From NCBI GenBank assembly GCA_014338185.1, contig QUBV01000003.1, forward strand, positions 1 to 64,000: a stretch of 64,000 bases of DNA, given 5' to 3'. Below the pieces are notes generated by a model. It did no database searches. It worked only from the letters and a program-made list of their open reading frames with translations, and was not told the origin of the DNA. Below are positions 25,139-35,041 of this stretch, in pieces. The position numbers and the translations under genes were made by a program. Source of the stretch: Lysobacterales bacterium. Lineage in GTDB: Bacteria > Pseudomonadota > Gammaproteobacteria > Xanthomonadales > Rhodanobacteraceae. Within the stretch, counting starts at the first letter, position 1, and every line of letters begins with the position of its first letter.

Positions 25139-26256
25139 GCGGCGCGTTCGACGCGACGCGGCTGGCGACCACGGCCAGCGCGGCGCTGCGCGCCTACGAC
25201 CCCGGCCATGACCTGCCGGCATTGCGCGGGCGTTTTGGCGCGGCGATCGCCGAACTGGGCTCGAACGAGAACGTGCTCGGCGCCAGTCCGCTGGCGCTGG
25301 CGGCGATGCGCAGCGCGCTCGACGAAGTGTACCGCTACCCCGATCCGCGCGGCGCCGCGCTCAAGTCGGCACTGGCGCAGCGGCTGGACGTGGACGCGGC
25401 ACAGATCGCGCTCGGCAACGGCTCGCACGAACTGCTCATGATGCTCGCGCAGTGTTTCGCCGACGCCGCGCACTCGATCGTGTACGCGCAGTACGGCTTT
25501 GCGGTGTATCCGATCGCGGCCGCCGCAGCCGGCGCGCAGGGCATCTGCGTGCCGGCCCTGCCGCGCGACCATACGACCGCGCCGCTCGGCCACGACCTGG
25601 ACGCGATCGCCGCCGCGGTGCGCGCCAACACCCGCATCGTCTACCTGGCCAATCCCAACAACCCGACCGGCACGTGGTTCGACGACGCGGCGCTGGCGCG
25701 CCTGCTCGCGCGCGTGCCGCGCGAGGTGCTGGTGGTGGTCGACGAGGCCTACCACGAGTACGTCGACGTGGCCGACCTGCACGGTGCGTTGCCGCTGCGC
25801 GCGCGCCATCCCAACCTGGTGGTCGCACGCACGTTCTCCAAGGCCTGGGGCCTGGCCGGCGCGCGGGTCGGCTACGTGGTGGCCGACGCGAGCGTGGTGG
25901 CCGTGCTCGAGCGCATGCGCGAATCGTTCAATGTCAACTCGCTGGCACTGGCCGGCGCCAGCGCCGCGCTCGCCGACGAGGCACACCTGGCCACGGTGCG
26001 GCGCTACAACACCGCGGCGCGCGCCTGGCTGGTGGAGGAACTTGCGCAGCGCGGCTATCGCTGCCTGCCGTCGCAGACCAACTTCGTGCTGCTCGACCTG
26101 GGTCGCGATGCCGCTGCGCTGGAGCAGCACCTGTTGGCGCAGGGCGTGATCGTGCGGCCGATGGGCGGCTACGGGCTCGCCGACACGCTGCGCATCAGCA
26201 TCGGCCGGCGCGATGAGAACGAGCGCCTGCTGGCCGCGCTGGACGCGGCGCCTTGA
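25135..26256 (+). CDS. HisC-like aminotransferase, probably aromatic
   Basis: A 373-residue class II-fold PLP aminotransferase of the histidinol-phosphate/aromatic aminotransferase group. Conserved parts are LGSNENVLGASP, the cofactor-binding NPNNPTGTWF and DEAYHEYVD, and the lysine region ARTFSKAWGLAGARVGY. The GTG start overlaps the pheA stop by 4 bp (GTGA), so the two are translationally coupled. Its place between pheA and aroA suggests it transaminates phenylpyruvate or 4-hydroxyphenylpyruvate. Histidinol-phosphate activity cannot be excluded from sequence. Confidence 0.88.
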   Translation: MSGAFDATRLATTASAALRAYDPGHDLPALRGRFGAAIAELGSNENVLGASPLALAAMRSALDEVYRYPDPRGAALKSALAQRLDVDAAQIALGNGSHELLMMLAQCFADAAHSIVYAQYGFAVYPIAAAAAGAQGICVPALPRDHTTAPLGHDLDAIAAAVRANTRIVYLANPNNPTGTWFDDAALARLLARVPREVLVVVDEAYHEYVDVADLHGALPLRARHPNLVVARTFSKAWGLAGARVGYVVADASVVAVLERMRESFNVNSLALAGASAALADEAHLATVRRYNTAARAWLVEELAQRGYRCLPSQTNFVLLDLGRDAAALEQHLLAQGVIVRPMGGYGLADTLRISIGRRDENERLLAALDAAP

Positions 26257-27593
26257 GCGCGCCCGCGGCACCCCTGCGCTGGCGCAGCACACCGGTGGCG
26301 ATGCCACTGGCGGGCGAGATCGAGGTTCCCGGTGACAAGTCGATCTCGCATCGCGCGATCATGCTCGCGGCGCTGGCCGAGGGCAGTTCGCAGGTCGATG
26401 GCTTCCTCGAAGGTGAGGACACGCGCGCGACCGCGGCGATCTTCGGCCAGCTCGGCGTGCGCATCGACACCCCATCGGCTTCGCGCCGCATCGTGCATGG
26501 GGTGGGGCTGCACGGACTGCGTGCGCCGGCGAGCGTCCTCGACTGCGGCAACGCGGGCACGGGCATGCGCCTGCTCGCGGGCCTGCTGGCGGCACAGGCC
26601 TTCGACAGCACGCTCACCGGTGACGCCTCGCTGCAGCGGCGTCCGATGCGGCGTGTGATCGAACCGCTCGCGCGCATGGGTGCGCGCATCGAGGCCGCCG
26701 CGGGCGACCTGCCGCCGCTGCGCGTCCGTGGCGGCGCCACGCTCCAGGGCATCGACTATGCACTGCCGGTGGCCAGCGCCCAGGTCAAGTCGGCGCTGCT
26801 GCTGGCCGGCCTGTACGCGCGCGGTGAGACCTGTGTGCGCGAGCCGCACCCCACGCGCGACTACAGCGAGCGCATGCTCGCGGCGTTCGGCTGGCCGATC
26901 CGGTTCGCGCCGGGCCGGGCGCAGCTCACCGGCGGCCATCGCCTGCGTGGGTGCGCGGTGCAGGTGCCCGCGGACTTCTCCTCGGCCGCGTTCTTCATCG
27001 TCGCCGCGAGCCTCGTGCCAGGCTCGCGCCTGCTGCTGCGCGCGGTCGGCCTCAATGCGCGGCGCACCGGCCTGCTCACCGCGCTGCGCCTGATGGGCGC
27101 CGACATCCGCGAACATGCGCCGCGCGAGCAGGGCGGCGAACGCGTGGCCGACCTCGAGGTGCGCCATGCGCCGCTGCACGGCATCGACGTGCCGGTCGAA
27201 CTGGTGCCGGACATGATCGACGAGTTCCCGATCCTGTTCGTCGCCGCCGCCGCGGCGCGTGGCACCACGCGCATCCGCGGCGCGGCCGAGCTGCGGGTCA
27301 AGGAGTCCGACCGCATCGCGCTCATGGCCCAGGGCCTGGCACGGCTGGGCGTGGACGTGGCCGAGTGCGCCGATGGCGCGACCATCGAGGGCGGCCGCAT
27401 CGGCGGCGGCAGCGTCGCCAGCGCCACCGACCATCGCATCGCGATGAGTTTCGCGGTGGCCGGTCTGGTCGCCGCCGCCGCGGTGGAGATCGACGACTGC
27501 ACCCACGTGGCGACCTCGTTCCCGGGCTTCCTCGCGCTGGCCAACTCCGCAGGCTTTGCCCTGCAGCAGGCGCCTGCACCAGACGCAGACTGA
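26253..27593 (+). CDS. aroA: 3-phosphoshikimate 1-carboxyvinyltransferase (EPSP synthase)
   Basis: A 446-residue enzyme that joins phosphoenolpyruvate to shikimate-3-phosphate, step six of the shikimate pathway. Motifs are PGDKSISHRAIM, GNAGTGMRLLAG, RPMRRVIEPL, SAQVKSALLLAG, HPTRDYSERM, AELRVKESDR and DHRIAMSF. The GDKS, SAQVK and RDYSE forms resemble the class II group rather than E. coli AroA (GSKS). The apparent start is TTG at 26253, overlapping the previous stop by 4 bp (TTGA). An ATG at 26301 is an alternative but would trim the N-terminus. Confidence 0.95.
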   Translation: MSAPAAPLRWRSTPVAMPLAGEIEVPGDKSISHRAIMLAALAEGSSQVDGFLEGEDTRATAAIFGQLGVRIDTPSASRRIVHGVGLHGLRAPASVLDCGNAGTGMRLLAGLLAAQAFDSTLTGDASLQRRPMRRVIEPLARMGARIEAAAGDLPPLRVRGGATLQGIDYALPVASAQVKSALLLAGLYARGETCVREPHPTRDYSERMLAAFGWPIRFAPGRAQLTGGHRLRGCAVQVPADFSSAAFFIVAASLVPGSRLLLRAVGLNARRTGLLTALRLMGADIREHAPREQGGERVADLEVRHAPLHGIDVPVELVPDMIDEFPILFVAAAAARGTTRIRGAAELRVKESDRIALMAQGLARLGVDVAECADGATIEGGRIGGGSVASATDHRIAMSFAVAGLVAAAAVEIDDCTHVATSFPGFLALANSAGFALQQAPAPDAD

Positions 27594-27644
27594 TGCCCGG
27601 ACCCGCCGCGGCGCGGGCGCGGCTAGAATGGTGTGTTCCCCGCG

Positions 27645-28376
27645 ATGCATGCACCCATGTCCGCCAGCAGCAGTGACCCGTCCGTTCCCGTGCTCACGAT
27701 CGACGGCCCGTCCGGTTCGGGCAAGGGCACGATCAGCGCCGCGGTGGCCGCGGCGCTGGGCTGGCACCTGCTCGATTCGGGCGCGATCTACCGAGCGGTC
27801 GGCTATGCCGCGGGCATGGCCGGGCTCGACCTGTCAGATCCCGAGGCGGTCACGCGCTGCGCGCAGAACACGCGCATCGCGTTCCGCGCGCCCAAGGAAG
27901 GCGGACCGGCGCGCGTGTTCATCAATGGCTTCGACGCCACCGACGAGATCCGCACCGAGACCTGCGGCGCCGCCGCCTCGGCGATCGCGGCCATGCCCGC
28001 AGTGCGCAGCGCGCTGTTCGAGCGCCAGCGTGCGTTCCGCAAGGCGCCGGGCCTGGTGGCCGACGGCCGCGACATGGGCACGGTGGTGTTCAGCGACGCG
28101 CCGTGCAAGGTGTTTTTGACCGCCAGCGCCGAGGAACGCGCGAAAAGGCGCTATAAACAGTTGAAGGAAAAGGGGTTGTCTGTTACGCTCGCCACCCTTT
28201 TGCGGGAGATCGAGGCACGCGACGAGCGTGACGCGACACGCAAGGTGGCACCGCTCAAGCCAGCTCGCGACGCGGTCATCATCGACAGCACGTCCCTGAC
28301 CATCGCCGAGGCGGTGGAGCGCGTGCTCGGGATCGTGCGCGCGGCGCTGCCGCGGCACGCCACCACCCGCAACTGA
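27645..28376 (+). CDS. cmk: Cytidylate kinase
   Basis: A 243-residue P-loop kinase that phosphorylates CMP and dCMP. The ATP loop is [13 protein letters not shown] near residue 20, followed by [13 protein letters not shown]. Later motifs are [12 protein letters not shown] and the lid region [13 protein letters not shown]. Length is near the family norm of about 225; the ATG at 27657 would trim four residues. A TAGAAT -10-like box lies at 27624-27629, so it may have its own promoter within the aroA-rpsA block. The cmk-rpsA order is widely conserved. Confidence 0.95.
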   Translation: MHAPMSASSSDPSVPVLTIDGPSGSGKGTISAAVAAALGWHLLDSGAIYRAVGYAAGMAGLDLSDPEAVTRCAQNTRIAFRAPKEGGPARVFINGFDATDEIRTETCGAAASAIAAMPAVRSALFERQRAFRKAPGLVADGRDMGTVVFSDAPCKVFLTASAEERAKRRYKQLKEKGLSVTLATLLREIEARDERDATRKVAPLKPARDAVIIDSTSLTIAEAVERVLGIVRAALPRHATTRN

Positions 28377-28534
28377 TCCAGGCTGCCGGCGCCGTATGCG
28401 CGCGGGTGGGCCGCAAGACCCGCAAGGGAAGCCCGGCAGGGTGCCGGCAACGCGTCGATGCGGCGTATCTCGCATCGTTGATGGGTGGGCGTCGGCATCG
28501 TGCCGAGCGCCTGTTTCATTCACTGGAATCCAAC

Positions 28535-30202
28535 ATGACTGAAAGTTTTGCCGAACTGTTCGAACAGAGCCAAACCGCGCTCTCCAAGCTGCGCTCCGGC
28601 GCCATCGTCACCGGCACCATCGTCGAGATCCGCTCCGACGTGGTGGTGGTCAATGCCGGACTGAAGTCCGAAGGCATCATCCCGATCGAACAGTTCAGGA
28701 ACGACAAGGGCGAACTCGAGATCCACGTCGGCGACGACGTCAAGGTCGCGCTCGATGCGATCGAAAACGGCTTTGGCGAGACCATGCTCTCGCGCGAAAA
28801 GGCCAAGCGTTCGCTGGTGTGGGACGAGCTCGAGGAAGCGCAGACCGCCAATGCCGCCGTCACCGGCCGCATCTCTGGCAAGGTCAAGGGCGGCTTCACG
28901 GTCGACATCAAGGACGTCCGCGCATTCCTGCCGGGCTCGCTGGTCGACGTGCGCCCGGTGCGCGACCCGTCCTACCTCGAAGGCAAGGAACTGGAATTCA
29001 AGATCATCAAGCTCGACCGCAAGCGCAACAACGTGGTGGTGTCGCGTCGCGCGGTGGTCGAGAGCGAGCATTCCGAGGAGCGCGAACAGCTGCTCGAGAA
29101 GCTGGTCGAGGGCGCGGTGATCAAGGGCGTGGTCAAGAACCTCACCGATTACGGCGCGTTCGTCGACCTCGGCGGCATCGACGGCCTGCTGCACATCACC
29201 GACATGGCGTGGAAGCGCGTGCGCCACCCGTCCGAGGTGGTCAACGTCGGCGACGAGCTGGAAGTACGCGTGCTCAAGTTCGACCGCGAGCGCAACCGCG
29301 TCTCGCTCGGCCTCAAGCAGCTCGGCGAGGATCCGTGGGTCGCGATCGCGCGCCGCTATCCGGCCAACACCCGTCTGTTCGGCAAGGTCTCCAACGTCAC
29401 CGACTACGGCTGCTTCGTCGAGCTCGAGCCGGGCGTCGAAGGCCTCGTGCACGTGTCGGAGATGGACTGGACCAACAAGAATGTCAACCCGGCCAAGGTG
29501 GTGCAGGTGGGCGACGAGGTCGAGGTCATGGTGCTCGACGTCGACGAGGAGCGCCGCCGCATCTCGCTGGGCATGAAGCAGACCCGCGCCAATCCGTGGG
29601 AAGCCTTCGCCGCGATCCACAAGAAGGGCGACAAGGTCAGCGGCACGATCAAGTCGATCACCGACTTCGGCGTGTTCGTCGGCCTCGACGGTGGCATCGA
29701 CGGCCTCGTGCACCTGTCCGACATTTCGTGGCAGGCGACCGGCGAAGACCTCGTGCGCAACTTCAAGAAGGGCGACGAGATCGAGGCGGTGGTGCTCGCG
29801 GTCGATCCCGAGCGCGAGCGCATCTCGCTCGGCCTCAAGCAGCTCGAGCAGGACCCGTTCGGCCAGTACATGGCCAACCACCCGCGCGGCAGCATCGTCA
29901 ACGGCACCGTGCGCGAAGTCGATGCCCGCGGTGCCACCATCGACCTGGGCGACGGCGTGGAGGGCTACCTGCGCGCCAACGACATCGCCAAGGAACGCGT
30001 CGAGGATGCCACGCTGCATCTCAAGGTGGGTGACGCCGTGGAAGCCAAGTTCGTGGGCATGGACCGCAAGGGCCGCAGCCTGCAGCTGTCGATCCGCGCC
30101 AAGGACGAGGATGAACTGCAGAGCACGCTCGAGGAATACCAGAGCGCCGCTGGCGGTACCACCAAGCTCGGCGCGCTGCTCAAGGAGCAGCTCAACCGCT
30201 GA
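28535..30202 (+). CDS. rpsA: 30S ribosomal protein S1
   Basis: A 555-residue protein with six S1 RNA-binding domains. The first two anchor it to the ribosome; domains 3-6 repeat the pattern [20 protein letters not shown], then [20 protein letters not shown] and related versions. It recruits mRNAs with weak ribosome-binding sites. The frame is open upstream to 28406, but the start [12 protein letters not shown] at 28535 matches the family. No strong Shine-Dalgarno precedes it, as is usual for rpsA. The 158-bp leader from 28377 contains GC-rich repeats and may take part in autoregulation. Confidence 0.98.
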   Translation: MTESFAELFEQSQTALSKLRSGAIVTGTIVEIRSDVVVVNAGLKSEGIIPIEQFRNDKGELEIHVGDDVKVALDAIENGFGETMLSREKAKRSLVWDELEEAQTANAAVTGRISGKVKGGFTVDIKDVRAFLPGSLVDVRPVRDPSYLEGKELEFKIIKLDRKRNNVVVSRRAVVESEHSEEREQLLEKLVEGAVIKGVVKNLTDYGAFVDLGGIDGLLHITDMAWKRVRHPSEVVNVGDELEVRVLKFDRERNRVSLGLKQLGEDPWVAIARRYPANTRLFGKVSNVTDYGCFVELEPGVEGLVHVSEMDWTNKNVNPAKVVQVGDEVEVMVLDVDEERRRISLGMKQTRANPWEAFAAIHKKGDKVSGTIKSITDFGVFVGLDGGIDGLVHLSDISWQATGEDLVRNFKKGDEIEAVVLAVDPERERISLGLKQLEQDPFGQYMANHPRGSIVNGTVREVDARGATIDLGDGVEGYLRANDIAKERVEDATLHLKVGDAVEAKFVGMDRKGRSLQLSIRAKDEDELQSTLEEYQSAAGGTTKLGALLKEQLNR

Positions 30203-30210
30203 CGCGGTCC

Positions 30211-30242
30211 ACGTGGCGCGCCCATGCGACGCGCCACGTTTC
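30211..30242 (+). terminator. Stem-loop after rpsA
   Basis: ACGTGGCGCG (30211-30220) pairs perfectly with CGCGCCACGT (30230-30239) around a 9-base loop, followed by a short TTT. It lies 8 bp after the rpsA stop and may partially terminate before ihfB. Confidence 0.5.
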
Positions 30243-30300
30243 CACGCGCACCATCGAGCGTGCGCATCCCAGGGGAACATGCGGAACCGTCTCGATGGCG

Positions 30301-30594
30301 ATGACCAAATCCGAATTGATCGAAGCGCTGGCGCGCCGCCAGAAGCACCTGGCCCCGAACGATGTGGAACTCGCGGTCAAGAGCGTGCTGGAGCAGATGA
30401 GTCAGTCGCTGTCGGTCGGCGAGCGCATCGAGATCCGCGGGTTTGGCAGTTTTTCGCTGCATTACCGCCCGCCACGCATGGGGCGCAACCCCAAGACCGG
30501 CGACTCGGTGGCGTTGCCGGGCAAGCACGTGCCACATTTCAAACCCGGCAAGGAGCTGCGCGAGCGCGTCAACGGCCAGCGCAAGGCCGAGTGA
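30301..30594 (+). CDS. ihfB: Integration host factor beta subunit
   Basis: A 97-residue HU/IHF-family DNA-bending protein that works as a heterodimer with IhfA. The start [13 protein letters not shown] is characteristic; an in-frame ATG two codons upstream (30295) is also possible. The DNA-intercalating arm carries [15 protein letters not shown] with the key Pro, and [12 protein letters not shown] ends the fold. It follows rpsA, as in many gammaproteobacteria. Confidence 0.96.
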   Translation: MTKSELIEALARRQKHLAPNDVELAVKSVLEQMSQSLSVGERIEIRGFGSFSLHYRPPRMGRNPKTGDSVALPGKHVPHFKPGKELRERVNGQRKAE

Positions 30595-30654
30595 CGCCAC
30601 CGCGCGCGACCGCGACCCGCGCACCATGCAGCACCCGCCGTGCGCTGCTGCGGC

Positions 30655-30660
30655 TATCAT
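30655..30660 (+). promoter_or_regulatory. Candidate -10 element before lapA
   Basis: TATCAT, 28 bp before the lapA start, is a good -10 hexamer but lacks a clear -35 partner. It may provide separate expression of lapA-lapB. Confidence 0.35.
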
Positions 30661-30688
30661 CGGCCATCACCGTCGCCTGTTCCCTGCC

Positions 30689-30916
30689 ATGCGCCTGATC
30701 GCGCTCCTGCTGCTGTTGTCCGTCGTGGTCGCCGGCGCCCTGTTCGGCGCCATCAACCCGGCCGTGGTGACCATCGACTTCCGCTTCGCGCGCTGCGAGG
30801 TGTCGCTGGGTGTGGCCCTGCTGGGCGCGCTCGCGCTGGGCTGGCTGCTCGGCGGCATCGTGGCCTGGGCCGGCCAGCGGGTCGGGCAGCGTGGCAGCAC
30901 GGAGCGCGGCCCGTGA
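30689..30916 (+). CDS. lapA: LapA-domain membrane protein
   Basis: A 75-residue inner-membrane protein with two hydrophobic helices (about residues 3-22 and 40-63), as in the LapA/YciS family. It partners LapB in the control of lipopolysaccharide assembly. The GxINPxxVxxDF-like segment GAINPAVVTIDFRFAR is a family hallmark. Its stop codon overlaps the lapB GTG start by 4 bp. Confidence 0.88.
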   Translation: MRLIALLLLLSVVVAGALFGAINPAVVTIDFRFARCEVSLGVALLGALALGWLLGGIVAWAGQRVGQRGSTERGP

Positions 30917-32088
30917 ACGGCGTGTTGCCCCTGTTGTTCCTGCTGCTGCCGATCGCGGCGTTCTCGGGCTGGGTGCTCGGGCGGCGACGCAGCGAGCGCA
31001 CTTCGGGCGCGCGCGTGAACGAGCTCTCGTCCAGCTATTTCCGCGGCCTCAACTACCTGCTCAACGAACAGCAGGACAAGGCGATCGAGGTGTTCCTCAA
31101 GCTCGCCGAAGTCAATCGCGACACGGTGGAGACCCATCTGGCGCTGGGCAACCTGTTCCGGCGCCGCGGCGAGGTCGACCGCGCGATCCGCGTGCACCAG
31201 AGCCTCATCGCGCGGCACAACCTCAGCGACGAGGAAAAGACCGTCGCACTGCTCGAACTGGGCGAGGACTACATGCGCGCAGGCCTGCTCGACCGCGCCG
31301 AGACCCTGTTCGCCGACCTCGTGGCGATGGACGCGCTCGCACCGTCGGCGTTGCGCCACCTCATCGGCATCTACCAGCACGAGCGCGACTGGGACAAGGC
31401 GATCGACCACGCGCGCCGGCTCGAACACGTGAGCGGCGAGTCCCAGGCCACCATGATCGCGCAATTCCACTGCGAGCTGGCCGAGCAGGCACGTGCGCAG
31501 GGCGATCGCGACGGCGCGCGCGCGCAGGTGGCCGAGGCGTTCTCGGTGCAGCCCGAGTGCGTGCGCGCATGCATGATCCTGGGCCACCTCAACAGCGCCG
31601 AAGGCCAGCTCGACGCCGCGATCGAGGCGTTCGAGCGCGTGGCCGACCTCGACCCGGACTACCTGCCCGAGATCCTGTCGCCGCTGCTGGATTGCTACGC
31701 GCGTGCGCAGCAGATGCAGCGCGCCGAGCAGTTCCTGCTGCGAATCATCGAGCGCCATCGCGGGGTGACGCCGGTGCTGGCGCTGGCGCGGTTGTACGCG
31801 AGCACGCGCGGCGAGGCCAAGGCGGTCGAGTTCCTCACCCACAGCCTGCGCCAGCGCCCGTCGCTGCGCGCGCTGATGGCGCTGGTGGACATGAACCTGC
31901 GCAACGTGCAGGGCGAGGCGCGCGAGAACTTCCTGACGCTGCGCGAACTCACCGCCCAGCTCATCGAAGTCAAGGCGCTGTACCGCTGCAACCGCTGCGG
32001 CTTCGGCGCCAAGGCCCACCACTGGCAGTGCCCGAGCTGCAAGAGCTGGGGATCGGTACGGCCGGTCCACGGCGCGACGGGCGAATGA
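30913..32088 (+). CDS. lapB: Lipopolysaccharide assembly protein B
   Basis: A 391-residue protein. An N-terminal membrane anchor (residues about 5-23) precedes a cytoplasmic array of tetratricopeptide repeats (for example KAIEVFLKLAEVNRDTVETH). A C-terminal rubredoxin-like metal site follows, CNRC...CPSC, within YRCNRCGFGAKAHHWQCPSC. LapB/YciM adapts LpxC to the FtsH protease and so limits lipid A synthesis. The start is a GTG overlapping the lapA stop (GTGA). Confidence 0.95.
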   Translation: MNGVLPLLFLLLPIAAFSGWVLGRRRSERTSGARVNELSSSYFRGLNYLLNEQQDKAIEVFLKLAEVNRDTVETHLALGNLFRRRGEVDRAIRVHQSLIARHNLSDEEKTVALLELGEDYMRAGLLDRAETLFADLVAMDALAPSALRHLIGIYQHERDWDKAIDHARRLEHVSGESQATMIAQFHCELAEQARAQGDRDGARAQVAEAFSVQPECVRACMILGHLNSAEGQLDAAIEAFERVADLDPDYLPEILSPLLDCYARAQQMQRAEQFLLRIIERHRGVTPVLALARLYASTRGEAKAVEFLTHSLRQRPSLRALMALVDMNLRNVQGEARENFLTLRELTAQLIEVKALYRCNRCGFGAKAHHWQCPSCKSWGSVRPVHGATGE

Positions 32089-32092
32089 GGCC

Positions 32093-33163
32093 GTGACCCC
32101 TGGCGTGGTGCCGGCACTGCTGCTCGCCTGCGCGCTGGCGTCGGCCGCGCTCACCGCACTCGCGATCGGCTACGCGCAGCGGCGCCGGCTGCTCGACCTG
32201 CCGGGCCGGCGCCGCTCGCACGCGCAGGCCACGCCGCGCGGCGGCGGCATCGGCATCGTGCTCACGCTGCTGGCCGTTGTGCTGCTGTGGTGGCCGCAAC
32301 GGCACGAGGCCTGGTCGATCGCCTGTGCGCTCGCGTTGGTCGGCGCAGCCGGCTGGATCGACGACCACCGCGGCCTGGCTGTGCGCTGGCGCCTGCTGCT
32401 GCACTTCGTCGCAGTGGCGCTCTGGCTGGTGCCGCTCGCGCTGGCGCTGGCCCGCAGCGCCTGCGTGCTGCCGCTTGCGCTCGGGTGCAGCCAGCTGCGC
32501 CTGCTGCTGGCCGCGGCGACGCTCGCGGTGGGCGTGGCGATGGTGTGGTCGATCAACCTGCACAACTTCATGGACGGCATCGACGGCATCCTCGCGATGC
32601 AGGCCGCTTTCGTGTGTGCGGTGGCCGCAGCCGCGTTCGCCCACGCCGGCGACGCGCCGCATGCCCTGGGCGCCGCGGCCGCACTGGCTGCGATCCTGGG
32701 TTTCCTGCCGTTCAATTTTCCGCGGGCGCGTGTGTTCATGGGTGATGTGGGCAGCGGCGTGCTCGGGCTGTGGGTCGCGCTGCTCGTGGTGATGCTGGCC
32801 ATGCGCCCGGGCGTGGCGGCCACGAGCGGACTGATCGCGGCCTCGGGTTTCGTGGTCGATGCCACCTGCACGCTGCTCAGCCGCATGCTGCGCGGGCGGC
32901 GTTGGTATAGTGCGCACCGCGAGCACCTGTACCAGTGGCTCGTGCGCACGGGCCTGTCCCATGCGCGCGTGGTTGCGCTGTATCTGGCCTGGAATCTCCT
33001 GATCGTGGTGCCCGCCCTGTTGTGGATCAATCGACCGCAAGCCCATGCCGCCGGCAGCGGCATGCTGCTGGCGGTGTATGCGGCCGGCACCGGCGTGTGG
33101 CTGGCCGGCAAGCGCTGGTGCCTGCGGCAGGTCGCGCGGCGAGGTGGCCATGCAGCCGCGTAA
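32093..33163 (+). CDS. WecA/WbpL-like undecaprenyl-phosphate sugar-1-phosphate transferase
   Basis: A 356-residue polytopic membrane enzyme of the MraY/WecA glycosyltransferase 4 family, which starts a lipid-linked polysaccharide by transferring a sugar-1-phosphate to undecaprenyl phosphate. Motifs are GWIDDHRGL, NLHNFMDGIDGIL and FMGDVGSGVLG, with the catalytic acidic residues in place. The chain ends with a histidine motif AHREHLYQ. It probably acts with the WbpM-like protein encoded next, as in O-antigen loci. It starts with GTG 4 bp after lapB and overlaps the following gene by 14 bp. Confidence 0.9.
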   Translation: MTPGVVPALLLACALASAALTALAIGYAQRRRLLDLPGRRRSHAQATPRGGGIGIVLTLLAVVLLWWPQRHEAWSIACALALVGAAGWIDDHRGLAVRWRLLLHFVAVALWLVPLALALARSACVLPLALGCSQLRLLLAAATLAVGVAMVWSINLHNFMDGIDGILAMQAAFVCAVAAAAFAHAGDAPHALGAAAALAAILGFLPFNFPRARVFMGDVGSGVLGLWVALLVVMLAMRPGVAATSGLIAASGFVVDATCTLLSRMLRGRRWYSAHREHLYQWLVRTGLSHARVVALYLAWNLLIVVPALLWINRPQAHAAGSGMLLAVYAAGTGVWLAGKRWCLRQVARRGGHAAA

Positions 33164-35027
33164 GGCGATCGCGCGCATCCATCCGCGCCTGGCCGTGGTC
33201 GCGCACGACCTGTTCATGGTGTGGCTGGCCTGGACCGCGGTCAACGCGGTGCGCTGGTCGCTCGAAGGCGACGTGGTGCCGGTATCGCTGTTCGGCGTAC
33301 CCGACCTGCTCGTGCTGGCCGCGCAGGGCCTGGTGTTCTGGTGGACCGGGTTGTATCGCGGCCTGTGGCGCTTCGCGAGCATGCCCGACATGTGGAACAT
33401 CCTGCGCGCCTGCATCTTCGGCGCGGTCGCGGTCGCGATCACCCTGTTCCTGTACAACCGCCTGCACCAGGTGCCGCGCACGGTGCTCGCGATCTATCCG
33501 TTCGTGCTGGCGATCCTGCTCGGGGTGCCGCGCCTGGCCTACCGCTACTGGAAGGACAGCCGGCTCGACCTCGGCGGCGGCGCGGGCGAGCGCGTGCTCG
33601 TGCTCGGCGCGGGCAAGGCCGGCGAGGCGCTGGTACGCGACCTGCGCCGCGAGCGGCGCTACATTCCGGTCGGATTCCTCGACGATGACCGCGGCCTGCG
33701 CGGTGCGCGCGTGCACGGCGTGCCCGTGCTCGGCCCGCTCGACCAGTTGCCGCACGTGGCGCGCGAAACGGCCGCGCAGATGGTGGTGATCGCGATCCCG
33801 TCGGCCAACAAGGCGCAGATGCGCCATGCGGTGGACGTGTGCGAGGAGAGTGGCCTGCCGTTCCGCACGGTGCCGCGGCTCGAAGATGTGGTGGCCGGGC
33901 GCTCGGCCTTCAACGAACTCAAGGAAGTGGCGATCGACGACCTGCTCGGCCGCGAGCAGGTGCAACTGGACTGGACCGCGATCCGTACCCGCCTGAGCGG
34001 GCGCCGCGTGCTCGTCACCGGCGGCGGCGGCTCGATCGGTTCGGAGCTGTGCCGGCAGGTGGCGCGGCTGGGCGTGGAGTCGCTCACCATCCTCGAACAG
34101 TCCGAGTTCAACCTGTACGCGATCGAGCAGCAGCTGCGGCGGGACTATCCGGACCTGCTGCTGCGCGCGGTGCTGGGCGACTGCGGCGACCTCGCCACCT
34201 GCGAACATGTGTTCGCCGACGCGCGGCCCGAGATCGTGTTCCATGCCGCCGCCTACAAGCAGGTGCCGCTGTTGCAAGGGCAACTGCGCGAGGCGTTCCG
34301 CAACAACGTGCTCGGCACGCGCACGGTGGCGCAGGTGGCCGACCGCTGCGGGGTGGACGGCTTCGTGCTCATCTCCACCGACAAGGCGGTCAATCCCACC
34401 AGCATCATGGGCGCCTGCAAGCGCATCGCCGAACTGTACTGCCAGAACTTCGCGCGCCAGTCGCGCACGCGCTTCATGACCGTGCGCTTCGGCAACGTGC
34501 TCGATTCGGCCGGCTCGGTGGTGCCGCTGTTCCGCGAGCAGATCCGCAGCGGCGGGCCGGTGACCGTGACCCATCCCGAGATCACGCGCTACTTCATGAC
34601 GATCCCCGAGGCCTGCCAGCTCATCCTGCAGGCCACGGTGCTGGGTGAGGGCGGTGAGATCTTCGCGCTCGACATGGGCGAGCCCGTGCGCATCCGCGAC
34701 CTGGCCGAGCAGATGATCCGCCTCGCGGGACGCCAGGTGGAGCGTGACATCGCGATCGTCTACACCGGCCTGCGGCCCGGCGAGAAACTGTTCGAGGAGC
34801 TGTTCCATCCGCAGGAGCAGTACGTCAAGACCGCGCATGCCAAGATCTTCCTCGCGCAACCGCGCGCGATGGCCTGGGCGCTGCTGGCCGCGCAACTCGC
34901 GCAGGCCGAAGGCGCGGTGCGCGACTTCGACGAGCCGGGCCTGCAGCGCATCCTGGAGCAGCTGCTGCCCGAATTCGCCGGCAACCAGGCCACCGCCGGC
35001 ACTGTCATCAACCTCCGACCCGCCTGA
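33150..35027 (+). CDS. WbpM/CapD-type nucleotide-sugar 4,6-dehydratase
   Basis: A 625-residue inner-membrane protein. The N-terminal third has four membrane helices, then a CoA-binding-like Rossmann domain (VLVLGAGKAGEAL). The C-terminal catalytic SDR domain starts near residue 285 with VTGGGGSIGSELCR. In place of the usual Tyr-xxx-Lys it has Met420-xxx-Lys424 (SIMGACKRIAE), as in WbpM. It likely makes UDP-4-keto-6-deoxy-GlcNAc for N-acetyl-quinovosamine or -fucosamine in O-antigen. GAGG at 33141-33144 supports the start at 33150. Confidence 0.93.
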   Translation: MQPRKAIARIHPRLAVVAHDLFMVWLAWTAVNAVRWSLEGDVVPVSLFGVPDLLVLAAQGLVFWWTGLYRGLWRFASMPDMWNILRACIFGAVAVAITLFLYNRLHQVPRTVLAIYPFVLAILLGVPRLAYRYWKDSRLDLGGGAGERVLVLGAGKAGEALVRDLRRERRYIPVGFLDDDRGLRGARVHGVPVLGPLDQLPHVARETAAQMVVIAIPSANKAQMRHAVDVCEESGLPFRTVPRLEDVVAGRSAFNELKEVAIDDLLGREQVQLDWTAIRTRLSGRRVLVTGGGGSIGSELCRQVARLGVESLTILEQSEFNLYAIEQQLRRDYPDLLLRAVLGDCGDLATCEHVFADARPEIVFHAAAYKQVPLLQGQLREAFRNNVLGTRTVAQVADRCGVDGFVLISTDKAVNPTSIMGACKRIAELYCQNFARQSRTRFMTVRFGNVLDSAGSVVPLFREQIRSGGPVTVTHPEITRYFMTIPEACQLILQATVLGEGGEIFALDMGEPVRIRDLAEQMIRLAGRQVERDIAIVYTGLRPGEKLFEELFHPQEQYVKTAHAKIFLAQPRAMAWALLAAQLAQAEGAVRDFDEPGLQRILEQLLPEFAGNQATAGTVINLRPA

Positions 35028-35041
35028 GCGGCACCGTTGCC

